Assembly: GCF_024807615.1 (NCBI RefSeq)
Contig: NZ_JANUCJ010000002.1
Coordinates: forward strand, 372,001-436,000
From: Tsukamurella ocularis
GTDB taxonomy: Bacteria; Actinomycetota; Actinomycetes; Mycobacteriales; Mycobacteriaceae
DNA: 64,000 nucleotides
Direction of reading: 5' to 3'
In this document: positions 9,827 through 17,932 of the stretch, piece after piece
How positions within the stretch are numbered: position 1 is the stretch's first letter
Layout of the letters: each line of letters opens with the position of its first letter
Notes under the pieces: generated by a model
The model's input: only the letters and a program-made list of their open reading frames with translations
Told to the model about the DNA's origin: nothing
The model's database searches: none
Translations under genes and position numbers: made by a program

Positions 9827-10852
9827 GTGACCGAAGCACCATTCCCCCGCCCTCGCCTGTCCCTGCTCGAGCTCGCCCCCGTCGTCGACGGTGCGTCCTT
9901 CGGCGACGCTCTCCGCGACACCATCGCGACCGCGCAGGAGGCCGAACGCCTCGGCTACGAGCGGGTCTGGGTCGCCGAGCACCACTCGATGCCGGGTATC
10001 GCCAGCTCCGCCCCCGCGGTGCTGATCGGCCAGATCGCGGCGGCCACCGAGAAGATCCGCGTGGGCTCCGGCGGCGTCATGCTGCCGAACCACCAGCCGC
10101 TCGTCGTGGCCGAGCAGTTCGGCACGCTTGACGCGCTGTTCCCCGATCGCATCGACCTCGGCATCGGCCGCGCGCCGGGCACCGACCAGCTCACTGCCCA
10201 TGCGCTGCGCGGCGGCAAGGTCAGCGAGTCCGTCGACGACTTCCCCCAGGCGCTCGCTCATCTCCGGGCGTTCCTGCGCGACGACTTCCCCGCCGACCAC
10301 CCGTACGTGGCGATCACCGCGACGCCGGGCGTCGGCTCGAATCCGCAGATGTGGCTGCTCGGCTCGTCGACGTTCAGCGCCAAGCTCGCCGGCCTATTGG
10401 GCCTGCCCTTCGCGTTCGCCCGGCACTTCGCGCCACAAGCCACGCTGCCCGCGCTCGCCGAGTACCGCGAGACCTTCCGTCCCGGCGACCTGGACGCCCC
10501 CAACGCGATGCTGACGGTCACCGTCGTCGCCGCGGACACCGACGAGGAGGCGCAGCGCATCGCCGGTCCCGCGAAGGCGTCGATGTACCGGGTACGCACC
10601 GGAAACCCCGGCCGGATGCTGACCTACGACCAGGCCGCCGCGCAGCCACTCACGCCCGAGCAGGAGCACGCGATCGCCCCGACGACGTCGGCGTGGATCG
10701 TCGGCTCGCAGGAGACGGTCCGCGACCAGCTCCGCGAGCTGCTCACCCGCACGCAGCCGCAGGAGCTGATGATCTCCGGCATGATCCCCGGCCTCGCGGA
10801 GCGCAAGCGCAGCCTCGAGCTGATCAAGGGCGCCGTCGACCAGCTCGGCTGA
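9827..10852 (+). CDS. LLM-class flavin-dependent oxidoreductase (luciferase group 1, TIGR03558-like)
   Basis: A 341-residue TIM-barrel protein with the group-1 features [33 protein letters not shown] and [16 protein letters not shown], typical of the TIGR03558/YhbW-like family, which uses FMN or a related flavin. GTG 9827 ([11 protein letters not shown]) is preferred to ATG 9794, because the latter lies inside the upstream terminator hairpin. It has its own transcription unit and converges on the PPOX-type gene at 10880. Substrate unknown. Confidence 0.85.
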   Translation: MTEAPFPRPRLSLLELAPVVDGASFGDALRDTIATAQEAERLGYERVWVAEHHSMPGIASSAPAVLIGQIAAATEKIRVGSGGVMLPNHQPLVVAEQFGTLDALFPDRIDLGIGRAPGTDQLTAHALRGGKVSESVDDFPQALAHLRAFLRDDFPADHPYVAITATPGVGSNPQMWLLGSSTFSAKLAGLLGLPFAFARHFAPQATLPALAEYRETFRPGDLDAPNAMLTVTVVAADTDEEAQRIAGPAKASMYRVRTGNPGRMLTYDQAAAQPLTPEQEHAIAPTTSAWIVGSQETVRDQLRELLTRTQPQELMISGMIPGLAERKRSLELIKGAVDQLG

Positions 10853-10879
10853 GAGTCTCGGCTCAGACTCGGCTGGGGC

Positions 10880-11311
10880 CTACGCCGTCACGTCGCCGTT
10901 GAACAGGACGCGGGTCGGGCGGACGCGCACGACGATCTCCTCGGGGACTGCGTTGCGGCGACCGAACTCCGCGCCGCGCTCGGCACCCATGTACCGGACA
11001 CCGCAGGCCGTGCAGACCGTCAGTAGGTAGTCGGGGTCGTCGACGAGCTCGGCGATGCCCTGCACCTGCGCGAACGCGTAGGGCGGCTCCTGCAGGTCGA
11101 CGGACACCGCGACCCGCGGGTCCTTCGCCAACAGACGCCCCTTCGGGGTGTCCCGCCCTGTCGCGAAGACGAGTGACCCGTCGTTGATCACGAACCAGAC
11201 CGGCGTCGTGAGCGGGCGGCCGTCCCCGGCGAGGTAGGCGAGGTGGCCGGTCCGCGTTCCGGCGGAGAGGAAGTCGACGACGGCGGGCGTCAGGGTCTCG
11301 CTGATCTGCAT
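10880..11311 (-). CDS. PPOX-class F420-dependent oxidoreductase
   Basis: A 143-residue split-barrel flavin/deazaflavin-binding protein (pyridoxamine 5'-phosphate oxidase-like fold). The N terminus LAYLAGDGRPLTTPVWFVINDGSLVFATG and the motif KGRLLAKDPRVAVSVDLQEPP are characteristic of the mycobacterial F420-dependent PPOX family. A CxxCG motif in the C-terminal half (VCTACGVRYMG) is less usual. Small cytosolic reductase of unknown substrate. The ATG is preceded by TAGCCT with a 7-nt spacer, which fits a leaderless transcript. Confidence 0.87.
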   Translation of the reverse strand: MQISETLTPAVVDFLSAGTRTGHLAYLAGDGRPLTTPVWFVINDGSLVFATGRDTPKGRLLAKDPRVAVSVDLQEPPYAFAQVQGIAELVDDPDYLLTVCTACGVRYMGAERGAEFGRRNAVPEEIVVRVRPTRVLFNGDVTA

Positions 11312-11318
11312 GGGGTCG

Positions 11319-11324
11319 AGGCTA
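11319..11324 (-). promoter_or_regulatory. -10 element of the PPOX gene, leaderless spacing
   Basis: On the minus strand TAGCCT (11324-11319) matches TAnnnT and is followed by exactly 7 nt (CGACCCC) before the ATG at 11311. That is the spacing expected if transcription starts at the A of ATG. No Shine-Dalgarno is present, which supports a leaderless mRNA. Confidence 0.5.
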
Positions 11325-11391
11325 CGTCTCCACCCGGATCTCCACCCGTCGGTCGATCCGCCGCGGCCCGGTTCGCGGCAGGATTCTCGGC

Positions 11392-11892
11392 ATGAACACA
11401 GCGACCACCGCCGTCATCGCCGTCCTCGCCATCGGCTGGATCTTCTACCGCCAGTTGCAGGCCCGTCCGCTCAAGGACAAGACCGCCCGCATCGCGCTCG
11501 TCCTGGCCGCCGTCGGCCTCTATCAGACGGTGCAGTACGTCTCGGGCGGCGGCGAGGTCGGCGCGGGCCACGTCGTCGCCGCGATCCTTGGCCTGATCAT
11601 CGCCGTCGCGCTGGCGTATCCGCGGGCGCTCACCACGAAGGTCTTCCCCGGCCCCGACGGCCGCTACCTGCGCCAGGGCACCGCCGCCACCATCGGCCTG
11701 TGGATCGTCGCGATCGGCCTGCACGTCGGCGTTGACGTCCTGGTGCCCCTCGCGATGGGCGACCACACCGGCCGCGGCTTCGCCGGCGTCACGACGATGC
11801 TCTTCATCGGCGTCACCCTCTACGCCCAGAACTGGTTCCTCCAGCAGCGCGTCGCCGCGCACCGCGCGCAGCAGGTGGTCCCGGTCGGCTGA
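11392..11892 (+). CDS. CcdC/DUF1453-like membrane protein
   Basis: A 166-residue polytopic membrane protein with about four transmembrane segments: AVIAVLAIGWIFY (about 6-18), IALVLAAVGLYQTV (about 35-48), VVAAILGLIIAVALAY (about 62-77), and two C-terminal stretches around 102-118 and 130-145. The short positive loop QARPLKDKTARIA after the first helix resembles the DUF1453/CcdC family, whose biochemical role is not established. Divergent from the PPOX gene with 80 nt between them. Confidence 0.75.
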   Translation: MNTATTAVIAVLAIGWIFYRQLQARPLKDKTARIALVLAAVGLYQTVQYVSGGGEVGAGHVVAAILGLIIAVALAYPRALTTKVFPGPDGRYLRQGTAATIGLWIVAIGLHVGVDVLVPLAMGDHTGRGFAGVTTMLFIGVTLYAQNWFLQQRVAAHRAQQVVPVG

Positions 11893-11904
11893 CCGGCCCC
11901 CTCG

Positions 11905-12057
11905 TCAAAGCTGCGCGATCGCCTGCTGCAGCTTCTTCAAGAAGGCGTCCTCGCCGAAGCGGTTGACCTTGAAGAACATCGATTGACTACCGCCGGACGT
12001 GATCCCGGTCAGATACAGATCCTCACCGTGCCCCCCGGGCGTGAGACTCAGGCTCAC
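11905..12057 (-). CDS. Small hypothetical protein downstream of ilvA
   Basis: A 50-codon minus-strand frame starting at GTG 12057, 14 nt after the ilvA stop. It reads MSLSLTPGGHGEDLYLTG then ITSGGSQSMFFKVNRFGE and ends DAFLKKLQQAIAQL. The composition looks like a folded protein (alternating hydrophobics, an amphipathic C-terminal helix) rather than a random GC-rich shadow. The frame is closed by a stop upstream at about 12119, so it cannot be longer than about 70 codons. I do not recognise the family. It may be a small ilvA-cotranscribed protein or the remnant of a longer gene. Confidence 0.42.
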   Translation of the reverse strand: MSLSLTPGGHGEDLYLTGITSGGSQSMFFKVNRFGEDAFLKKLQQAIAQL

Positions 12058-12071
12058 CCGGTTGGAGCCTG

Positions 12072-13403
12072 TTACGTCAGGTAGCGGTACGCGGGCGAAC
12101 CCGGCTCCAGCCGCTCACAGTGCAGGCGCGACTCGTCCATCCGCTCCAGCAACGCACCGAGATCCGTCGCCCGTCCCAGCTCCACACCCACGAGCGCCTC
12201 GCCGGTGTCACGGTTGTTGCGCTTGACGTACTCGAACAGCGTGACGTCGTCGTCGGGACCGAGCACCTCGTCGAGGAAGCGGCGCAGCGCGCCGGGCTCC
12301 TGCGGGAAGGCGACCAGGAAGTAGTGCTTGAGGCCCTGGTGCACCAGCGACCGCTCGATCACCTCGTTGTAGCGCGAGACGTCGTTGTTGCCTCCGGACA
12401 GCAGGCACACGACCGTCGCACCGGGCTCGAACCGCAGCTGCGCCAGCGCGGCCACCGACAACGCGCCCGCCGGCTCCGCGATGACGCCCTCGTTCTGGTA
12501 CAAGTCCAGCATCGCGGTGCAGATAGCTCCCTCGTCCACCTCGATGATGCCGAGCTCGCCGGCCGCGACGTCACGCACCTCGTGCGCAGGCCACACCGCG
12601 GCGCCCTCGGACACGGCGACGTCGTAGCCGATGGAGCCGATCTTCTTGACGGCGGCACCGTCGACGAACGGGTCGATGGTCGGCAGGTCGATCGGTCCCC
12701 CGGCCTCGATCGCGCGAGCGAGCGACGGCGCGCCGGCGGGCTCGGCGCCGACGATCGTGGCGGACGCGGACTGCGAGCGCAGGTACCGCGTGACGCCGGC
12801 GAAGCAGCCGGCGCCGCCGACGGGCATCACGGTCACGTCCGGCACGACGCCGCCCAGCTGCTCGACGAGCTCGACGCCGATCGTGCCCTGCCCCGAGGTG
12901 GTGCGGGGGTCGTCGAAGGCATGGACCCAGGTGGCGCCCGTGGACGCGACGTCCTCCTGGGCGGCGGCCGCCGCGGCGTCGTAGGTCTCGCCGGTGGCGA
13001 TCAGCTCGACGTACCGGCCGCCGTGCGCGCGGATGCGGTCGCGCTTCTGCTTCGGCGTGGTAGTCGGCACGTAGATGCGGCCGTGCACCTCCATAGCGCG
13101 GCACGAGAAGGCCACGCCCTGCGCGTGGTTGCCAGCCGAGGCCGCAACGACGCCGGCCGCCTTCTCCGCGTCAGTGAGCTGTGCCATCAGGTTATACGCG
13201 CCGCGGATCTTGTACGAGCGCACCACCTGCAGGTCCTCGCGCTTGAGGTAGACCTTAGCGCCAGTCAGCGCGGAGAGCCGCTCGCAATGCTGCAGCGGGC
13301 TCGCCGACACCACCCCGGCGAGCCGCGCGCGGGCATCGATAATCGAGTGCACCGTCAGGTCGGCGGCGGCACTGGACATCGATGACGTAGACATGCGGGC
13401 CAT
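12072..13403 (-). CDS. ilvA: Threonine ammonia-lyase (threonine dehydratase) IlvA
   Basis: PLP enzyme converting L-threonine to 2-oxobutanoate, the first committed step to isoleucine. The 443-residue protein has the PLP lysine in RSYKIRGAYN (Lys65), the SAGNHAQGVAFS block (about 110-121), the glycine-rich phosphate loop PVGGAGCFAG (near 195; many relatives read GGGGL) and a single C-terminal ACT-like regulatory region starting at HYFLVAFPQEPGALRRFL (about 353). The short one-ACT form is typical of actinobacteria. ATG 13394 (MSTSSMSS) is an alternative start three codons in. Allosteric control by Ile/Val is known for the family. Confidence 0.95.
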   Translation of the reverse strand: MARMSTSSMSSAAADLTVHSIIDARARLAGVVSASPLQHCERLSALTGAKVYLKREDLQVVRSYKIRGAYNLMAQLTDAEKAAGVVAASAGNHAQGVAFSCRAMEVHGRIYVPTTTPKQKRDRIRAHGGRYVELIATGETYDAAAAAAQEDVASTGATWVHAFDDPRTTSGQGTIGVELVEQLGGVVPDVTVMPVGGAGCFAGVTRYLRSQSASATIVGAEPAGAPSLARAIEAGGPIDLPTIDPFVDGAAVKKIGSIGYDVAVSEGAAVWPAHEVRDVAAGELGIIEVDEGAICTAMLDLYQNEGVIAEPAGALSVAALAQLRFEPGATVVCLLSGGNNDVSRYNEVIERSLVHQGLKHYFLVAFPQEPGALRRFLDEVLGPDDDVTLFEYVKRNNRDTGEALVGVELGRATDLGALLERMDESRLHCERLEPGSPAYRYLT

Positions 13404-13427
13404 TTTCCCACTCGACCGGAACGCGGC

Positions 13428-13802
13428 TCACCCCGCCCGTCGCGCGCGCTTCCGGAGCGCCACCCCGGCGACCCCGTGGACGGCCGCGAGGAAGCAGATC
13501 AGTGCCGGGATCAGGAAGACGATCGCCCCCACCACCGCCACCGGCCACATGTGGGCCGCGGGCTCGCCCGACGCGTCGATCGTCATCGGTACGAGCATGG
13601 CGGCGACCGTCAGCACCGGAAGCACGGCAACGCCCCACGCCCGACCGAGCAGGACCTGCGCGCCAGCCGCCGCCCCGAGAATCGCAATCATGCATGCGAC
13701 CGGCAGGGCTCCGTCGGGCAGAACCACCACGCCGATCGCGAGCACCGTCACGACCGCGACGAGGCCGACCACGACGAGGACCGCGCGCAGGCCGGGGCGC
13801 AT
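13428..13802 (-). CDS. Small integral membrane protein (hypothetical)
   Basis: A 124-residue, highly hydrophobic protein with about four predicted helices (roughly residues 6-27, 31-48, 50-66, 82-108) and a basic C-terminal tail RKRARRAG. It contains no enzyme motif I recognise. The frame is open far upstream, but ATG 13802 is the natural start: it follows the stop of the upstream membrane-protein gene by 2 nt, implying translational coupling. The pair looks like a two-gene membrane unit of unknown function, transcribed away from the two-component system. Confidence 0.65.
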   Translation of the reverse strand: MRPGLRAVLVVVGLVAVVTVLAIGVVVLPDGALPVACMIAILGAAAGAQVLLGRAWGVAVLPVLTVAAMLVPMTIDASGEPAAHMWPVAVVGAIVFLIPALICFLAAVHGVAGVALRKRARRAG

Positions 13803-13804
13803 CG

Positions 13805-14110
13805 TCACCACCCCGGCCCAGGACCCGACGGGGGCCGTGGTTTCGCACGCCGCCGACGCATCGCGCGCACCGTCTCCGCGACGGCGTACCCCACGGCGAG
13901 CCAGGCGGTCAGCCCCATCGTGCCGCCCACCAGCAGGAACAGCAGCCCGACCATCCACAGGCCGGTGTCGTCCTGCGACGCCCACGCTGCCCACGGCACG
14001 GCGAAGGCGACGACCGCGACCACGGGGATCACCGCCAGCAGCCAGACGCGCCGCAGATACGCGAACGCCGCGGTGCACGCGAGGACGATCACGGCACCGC
14101 AGGCGATCAC
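13805..14110 (-). CDS. Membrane protein, apparently frameshifted at its N terminus
   Basis: From GTG 14110 this encodes 101 residues with two hydrophobic pairs (ACGAVIVLACTAAFAYL, VWLLAVIPVVAVVAF, MVGLLFLLVGGTMGLTAWLAVGYAV) and a basic Pro-rich tail. The same frame continues upstream as VAFLAWDHEYYEVDGVAQGP and RPWQ, which looks like genuine protein but has no start before an in-frame stop near 14242. In the +1-shifted frame, ATG 14237 gives a convincing signal/TM start, MRVILTLAALAVVSAG. Joining the two requires removing one base near 14187 (the T within ACGTGTCGCC). The complete gene is therefore probably 13805-14237 with a single-base insertion, either a real pseudogene or a sequencing error. 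Confidence 0.55.
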   Translation of the reverse strand: MIACGAVIVLACTAAFAYLRRVWLLAVIPVVAVVAFAVPWAAWASQDDTGLWMVGLLFLLVGGTMGLTAWLAVGYAVAETVRAMRRRRAKPRPPSGPGPGW

Positions 14111-14328
14111 CTGCCACGGCCGGTACGGGCCCTGCGCGACACCGTCGACCTCGTAGTACTCGTGATCCCACGCGAGGAAGGCGACACGTACCCGCAGAGA
14201 CGACCGCGAGCGCCGCCAGGGTCAGGATCACGCGCATGCACGTGATATTAGCCATCGCGAATCTCCCGGTCCGCTGAACGACGGGCGGGTCGGAAGCACG
14301 GCGCACGATCGCGTGCCATCATGACGAG

Positions 14329-15438
14329 GTGCTGGACGGCTTGCGGACGAGGATCACGCTCGTCATCGCGGTGGCCGGCGTCGTAGTCGCCGGCGCGACC
14401 CTCGACTTCCACCGCGACAGCCCGTGGACCGCCATCCTGTTCCTGATCGCCGCGGCCGGCGTCGTCGTCCGGTGCCTTCCGGAGGACCGGGTCCCGCTGC
14501 CCGCGCGGGTCGCGACCGAGGCCGCGACGGTGGTCGCCGCCGGCGTCCTGTTCGCGCTCCAACCGAACGGCGCGCTCGGCGTCCTGCTCTACATCTCGAC
14601 GGTCCACCTGGGCGCCGCGTTCCCGGCGCGCATCTCGGTCCCGCTCGCCGTGCTGGCCGGGGCCAGCGTCACCGCGACCGCGTCGCTCACCGGCCCGACC
14701 GACTTCAACGCGATCTGGATCGGCGTCTCGGTCACCGCGACGGTGTGGGCCGGCATCGCCGGTCGCAGCCGCCGCGAACGCACCCGGGCGCTCGAACAGC
14801 TCGTGGAGCAGACGAAGCTGACCGCGGAATCCGAATCGCGCACCAGCGCGCTCGCCGAACGCGCCCGGATCGCCCGCGAGCTGCACGACGTCCTCGCCCA
14901 CACCCTCTCCGGCGCGGGGATGCAGCTCGAGCTCGCCGACGCCCTCCTGGAAGCGAACCGGCCCGACGACGCCCGCGCCGCCGTCCTGCGCGCCCGCGGC
15001 GCGATCGCGGACGGCGTCACCGAGGCCCGCGGCGCCGTCCACGCGCTACGGGAGGACACCCTGGACCTGCCGACGACGCTCGCCGCGCTCGCGGACGGAC
15101 CCGAGGAAACCGTGGAGACGCAGACGGTCGAACTGACGGACGTGCAGGCCCGGGCGGTCCTGCGGGTCGCCCAGGAGGCGATCACGAACGCCCGACGGTA
15201 CGCCGCGGGCGCGCCCGTCGTCCTCCGCCTCTCCCCCGGGCCCGACGGTGCCGAGCTCACCGTCACCAACGAATCCGGGACCGCGACCGCCGTCCACGGC
15301 TCCGGCATGGGGCTGATCGGCATGCGCGAACGCGCAGCCGAGGCCGGCGGCACGCTGCACGCCGGCCCGACCGGCGACGGCGGCTGGGCGGTCCGCCTGG
15401 TCCTGCCCCGCCCGTCCGATCCGATCAAGGAGCTGTGA
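14329..15438 (+). CDS. Sensor histidine kinase, NarL/DesK type (HisKA_3)
   Basis: Membrane sensor kinase of 369 residues. The N-terminal 145 residues form about four to six transmembrane helices with no large extracellular domain, so the signal is probably sensed in or near the membrane. The HisKA_3 dimerisation/phosphoacceptor motif is RARIARELHDVLAHTLSG with His186. The ATPase domain shows the N box QEAITNARRYA (Asn286) and the G box SGMGLIGMRERA. The GTG start follows an out-of-frame ATG by 8 nt. Its stop is immediately followed by the regulator start, so the two are cotranscribed. No characteristic target gene (such as an ABC exporter) identifies the stimulus. Confidence 0.9.
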   Translation: MLDGLRTRITLVIAVAGVVVAGATLDFHRDSPWTAILFLIAAAGVVVRCLPEDRVPLPARVATEAATVVAAGVLFALQPNGALGVLLYISTVHLGAAFPARISVPLAVLAGASVTATASLTGPTDFNAIWIGVSVTATVWAGIAGRSRRERTRALEQLVEQTKLTAESESRTSALAERARIARELHDVLAHTLSGAGMQLELADALLEANRPDDARAAVLRARGAIADGVTEARGAVHALREDTLDLPTTLAALADGPEETVETQTVELTDVQARAVLRVAQEAITNARRYAAGAPVVLRLSPGPDGAELTVTNESGTATAVHGSGMGLIGMRERAAEAGGTLHAGPTGDGGWAVRLVLPRPSDPIKEL

Positions 15439-16116
15439 GTGAACGACATCCGAGTGGTGGTCGCCGACGATCAAGCCGCGGTGCGCGAGGCGCTCGCCGC
15501 GATGCTCGACCTGATGCCCGGGATCGCGGTGGTCGGGGCCGCCGCCGACGGGGTCGAGGCGGTCGCGCTGGTCCGCGAGCACCGCCCCGACGTGCTGCTC
15601 ACCGACCTGCGGATGCCGAACCTCGACGGCGCCGGCGCCACCGAACGCGTCCTCGCCGACGCACCGGACACCGCCGTCGTACTGCTCACCACGTTCGACG
15701 ACGAGGAGTCGATCCTGCGCGGGCTCCAGGCGGGCGCGCGCGGATACCTCACCAAGAACGCGGGGCGGGCGGAGATCGCCGCCGCGATCACCGCTGCCGC
15801 CGCGGGACAGTCGGTGCTCGACCCGCAGGTGCAACAGCGCCTGCTGGCGTCGGCGACCGGGGGCTCCGGAACCGGGCGGGCACCGTCGACCCCGGCGGTC
15901 CCGCCCATCGACTTGACGCCCCGGGAGACCGAGGTGCTGCGACTCATCTCCGACGGCCTCGCGAACCGCGACATCGCCGCGCGGCTGTTCGTGAGCGAGT
16001 CAACAGTGAAGACGCACATCAACAATCTGTTCGCGAAGGCGCAGCTCCGGGACCGTGCGCACGCCGTCCGCTACGCGTTCGATTCCGGGATCGCCGCATC
16101 CGGTCAGGGCGATTGA
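15439..16116 (+). CDS. Response regulator, NarL/LuxR family
   Basis: Two-domain DNA-binding regulator of 225 residues. The receiver domain (1-120) has the acidic pair ADDQ (9-12), phosphorylation site Asp56 in LLTDLRMPN, Thr near 84-85 and Lys106 in GYLTKNAG. The C-terminal LuxR-type helix-turn-helix is LTPRETEVLRLISDGLANRD followed by IAARLFVSESTVKTHINNLF (about 155-195). The GTG start abuts the kinase TGA with no gap, so expression is coupled. The ABC transporter operon begins 42 nt downstream with its own -10 element, making it a candidate target by position only. Confidence 0.92.
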   Translation: MNDIRVVVADDQAAVREALAAMLDLMPGIAVVGAAADGVEAVALVREHRPDVLLTDLRMPNLDGAGATERVLADAPDTAVVLLTTFDDEESILRGLQAGARGYLTKNAGRAEIAAAITAAAAGQSVLDPQVQQRLLASATGGSGTGRAPSTPAVPPIDLTPRETEVLRLISDGLANRDIAARLFVSESTVKTHINNLFAKAQLRDRAHAVRYAFDSGIAASGQGD

Positions 16117-16144
16117 AAACCTTCTTCTCTGCGCGCCAACGACT

Positions 16145-16150
16145 TACGGT
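16145..16150 (+). promoter_or_regulatory. -10 element of the ABC importer/LLM operon
   Basis: TACGGT (TAnnnT) at 16145-16150 is followed by 8 nt (CGGACATC) and the ATG of the permease gene at 16159. The spacing suggests a leaderless or nearly leaderless transcript that starts independently of the two-component operon ending at 16116. No clear -35 element was seen. Confidence 0.45.
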
Positions 16151-16158
16151 CGGACATC

Positions 16159-17133
16159 ATGGCGACAACGATTCTCTCCCCGTCGCGGGCCGCACAGGGC
16201 CCGCCGGCGGATACCTCCGCGGCACCGGTGCGTCTCGTGCCGCGGCGCCGCCCCGGACGATGGATCGCGGCCGCCGTCGTGGCCGTCCTCGGCGCGATGC
16301 TGCTGAACACGCTCGTCACCAATGAGCGCTTCGAATGGCCCACGGTCGCCCACTACTTCACCCAGGAGGCCGTTCTCAAGGGCCTGTGGCTCACGCTGTG
16401 GCTCACCGCGATCACCTTCGCCGCCGGATTCGTGCTCGGGATCGGGCTGGCGGCGATGCGGCTGTGGGGCGGCCCGGTGCTCCAGACGGTGTCCTTCGTC
16501 TTCGTCTGGCTCGTGCGGTCCGTCCCGCCGCTGGTGCTGCTGCTCTTCTGGTTCCAGCTCGCCTCGCTGTACCCGCAACTGTCGCTGGGCATCCCCTTCG
16601 GGCCCGAGTTCGTCACGTTCAACACCACCCACCTGATCGGCGGGCTGGTCGCGGCGTTCATCGCGCTGACCATCGACGTGGCCGCGTTCGCCGCCGAGAT
16701 CGTGCGCGGCGGCCTCGTCTCGGTGGATCCGGGCCAGACGGAGGCCGCCCGGTCGCTCGGCCTGAGCCCGCGCCGCATCTTCCGCCGCATCGTGCTCCCG
16801 CAGGCGATGCCGGCGATCATCCCCGCGTCCGGCAACCTGCTGATCGGGCTGCTCAAGTCCACGTCGCTGGTCAGCGTCATCGCGGTGACGGACCTGCTGT
16901 ACTCGGTGCAGCTGGTCTACAACCAGAACTTCAAGGTGATGCCGCTGCTGCTGGTGGCGACCATCTGGTACATCGTGATCACCTCCGTGCTGGCCGTGGG
17001 CCAGTACTTCATCGAGCGCCGCTTCAACCGGGGTCGACGGGACGCCCGGCCGTTCCGCGCGGTCCTCGCCGATGCGGCGCGCCTGCGCCCGCGGCTCCCC
17101 CGCCCCGTGCGAACGACGGGAGATCGGGCATGA
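16159..17133 (+). CDS. Polar amino-acid-type ABC transporter permease
   Basis: Inner-membrane permease (324 residues) of the HisM/GlnP family. After an N-terminal cytoplasmic stretch and one extra helix (about 34-55), it has the core five-helix domain beginning near [22 protein letters not shown], and the EAA loop [29 protein letters not shown] (about 193-222, conserved EAA---G---------I-LP), which contacts the ATPase. Only one permease gene is present, so it presumably forms a homodimer. The 3' end overlaps the ATPase gene by 4 nt. Substrate class (polar amino acid or derivative) follows from the family; the exact ligand is unknown. Confidence 0.9.
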   Translation: MATTILSPSRAAQGPPADTSAAPVRLVPRRRPGRWIAAAVVAVLGAMLLNTLVTNERFEWPTVAHYFTQEAVLKGLWLTLWLTAITFAAGFVLGIGLAAMRLWGGPVLQTVSFVFVWLVRSVPPLVLLLFWFQLASLYPQLSLGIPFGPEFVTFNTTHLIGGLVAAFIALTIDVAAFAAEIVRGGLVSVDPGQTEAARSLGLSPRRIFRRIVLPQAMPAIIPASGNLLIGLLKSTSLVSVIAVTDLLYSVQLVYNQNFKVMPLLLVATIWYIVITSVLAVGQYFIERRFNRGRRDARPFRAVLADAARLRPRLPRPVRTTGDRA

Positions 17134-17900
17134 GCGCGATCGAGGTCCGCGGGCTCCGGAAGTCCTTCGGCGGCACCGAGGTGCTGCGCGGCGTCGACCT
17201 GGACGTCGCGCAGGGCGAGGTCGCCATCATCCTCGGCCCCTCCGGATCCGGTAAGTCGACGCTGCTCCGCTGCATCAACCATCTGGAACGCCCCGACGCC
17301 GGGTACGTCCGGGTGAACGGCGACCTGATCGGCTACCGCGAGGCCGGCCGCCGCGGCGATGCCACCGTGCTCCGCGAGCTGCATCCCCGGGACGTGGCGC
17401 GCCAGCGCCGCCGCATCGGCATGGTCTTCCAGCAGTTCAACCTGTTCCCGCACTTCACCGTCCTGGAGAACCTCACGGAAGGGCAGCTCGCCACCGGCGT
17501 CTCCCCCGCCGAGGCCGCCGAACGCGGGCGCGAGCTCCTCGCTCGGGTCGGGCTCGCGGGCCGCGAGAAGGCGTACCCGTCGCAGCTCTCGGGCGGTCAG
17601 CAGCAGCGCGTCGCGATCGCCCGCACCCTGGCCATGCGCCCCGACGTCGTGCTCTTCGACGAGCCCACCTCGGCGCTGGACCCGGAGCTGGTCGGCGAGG
17701 TGCTGGCCGTGATCCGGGACCTCGCGGAGTCGGGCCTGACCCTCGTCGTGGTGACGCACGAGATCGGCTTCGCCCGCGACGTCGCCGACACCGTGATCTT
17801 CATGGACGACGGCCGCATCGTCGAGACCGGCCGGCCCGACGCGATCTTCGCCGACGCCGAACACCCCCGCACCCGCGAATTCCTCGCGGCCGTGCGCTGA
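17130..17900 (+). CDS. Polar amino-acid-type ABC transporter ATP-binding protein
   Basis: Cytoplasmic ATPase of 256 residues, GlnQ/HisP-like. Walker A is GPSGSGKST (Lys42), Q loop [17 protein letters not shown], signature [13 protein letters not shown], Walker [13 protein letters not shown] and switch His in [10 protein letters not shown]. Compared with GlnQ it has a roughly 20-residue insertion before the Q loop ([20 protein letters not shown]), a feature seen in some actinobacterial homologues. ATG 17130 overlaps the permease stop (ATGA). It is part of a permease-ATPase-binding protein-LLM operon. Confidence 0.95.
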   Translation: MSAIEVRGLRKSFGGTEVLRGVDLDVAQGEVAIILGPSGSGKSTLLRCINHLERPDAGYVRVNGDLIGYREAGRRGDATVLRELHPRDVARQRRRIGMVFQQFNLFPHFTVLENLTEGQLATGVSPAEAAERGRELLARVGLAGREKAYPSQLSGGQQQRVAIARTLAMRPDVVLFDEPTSALDPELVGEVLAVIRDLAESGLTLVVVTHEIGFARDVADTVIFMDDGRIVETGRPDAIFADAEHPRTREFLAAVR

Positions 17901-17932
17901 TCCCCCGCTAGATCCGAGTCCAAGGAGACCCC

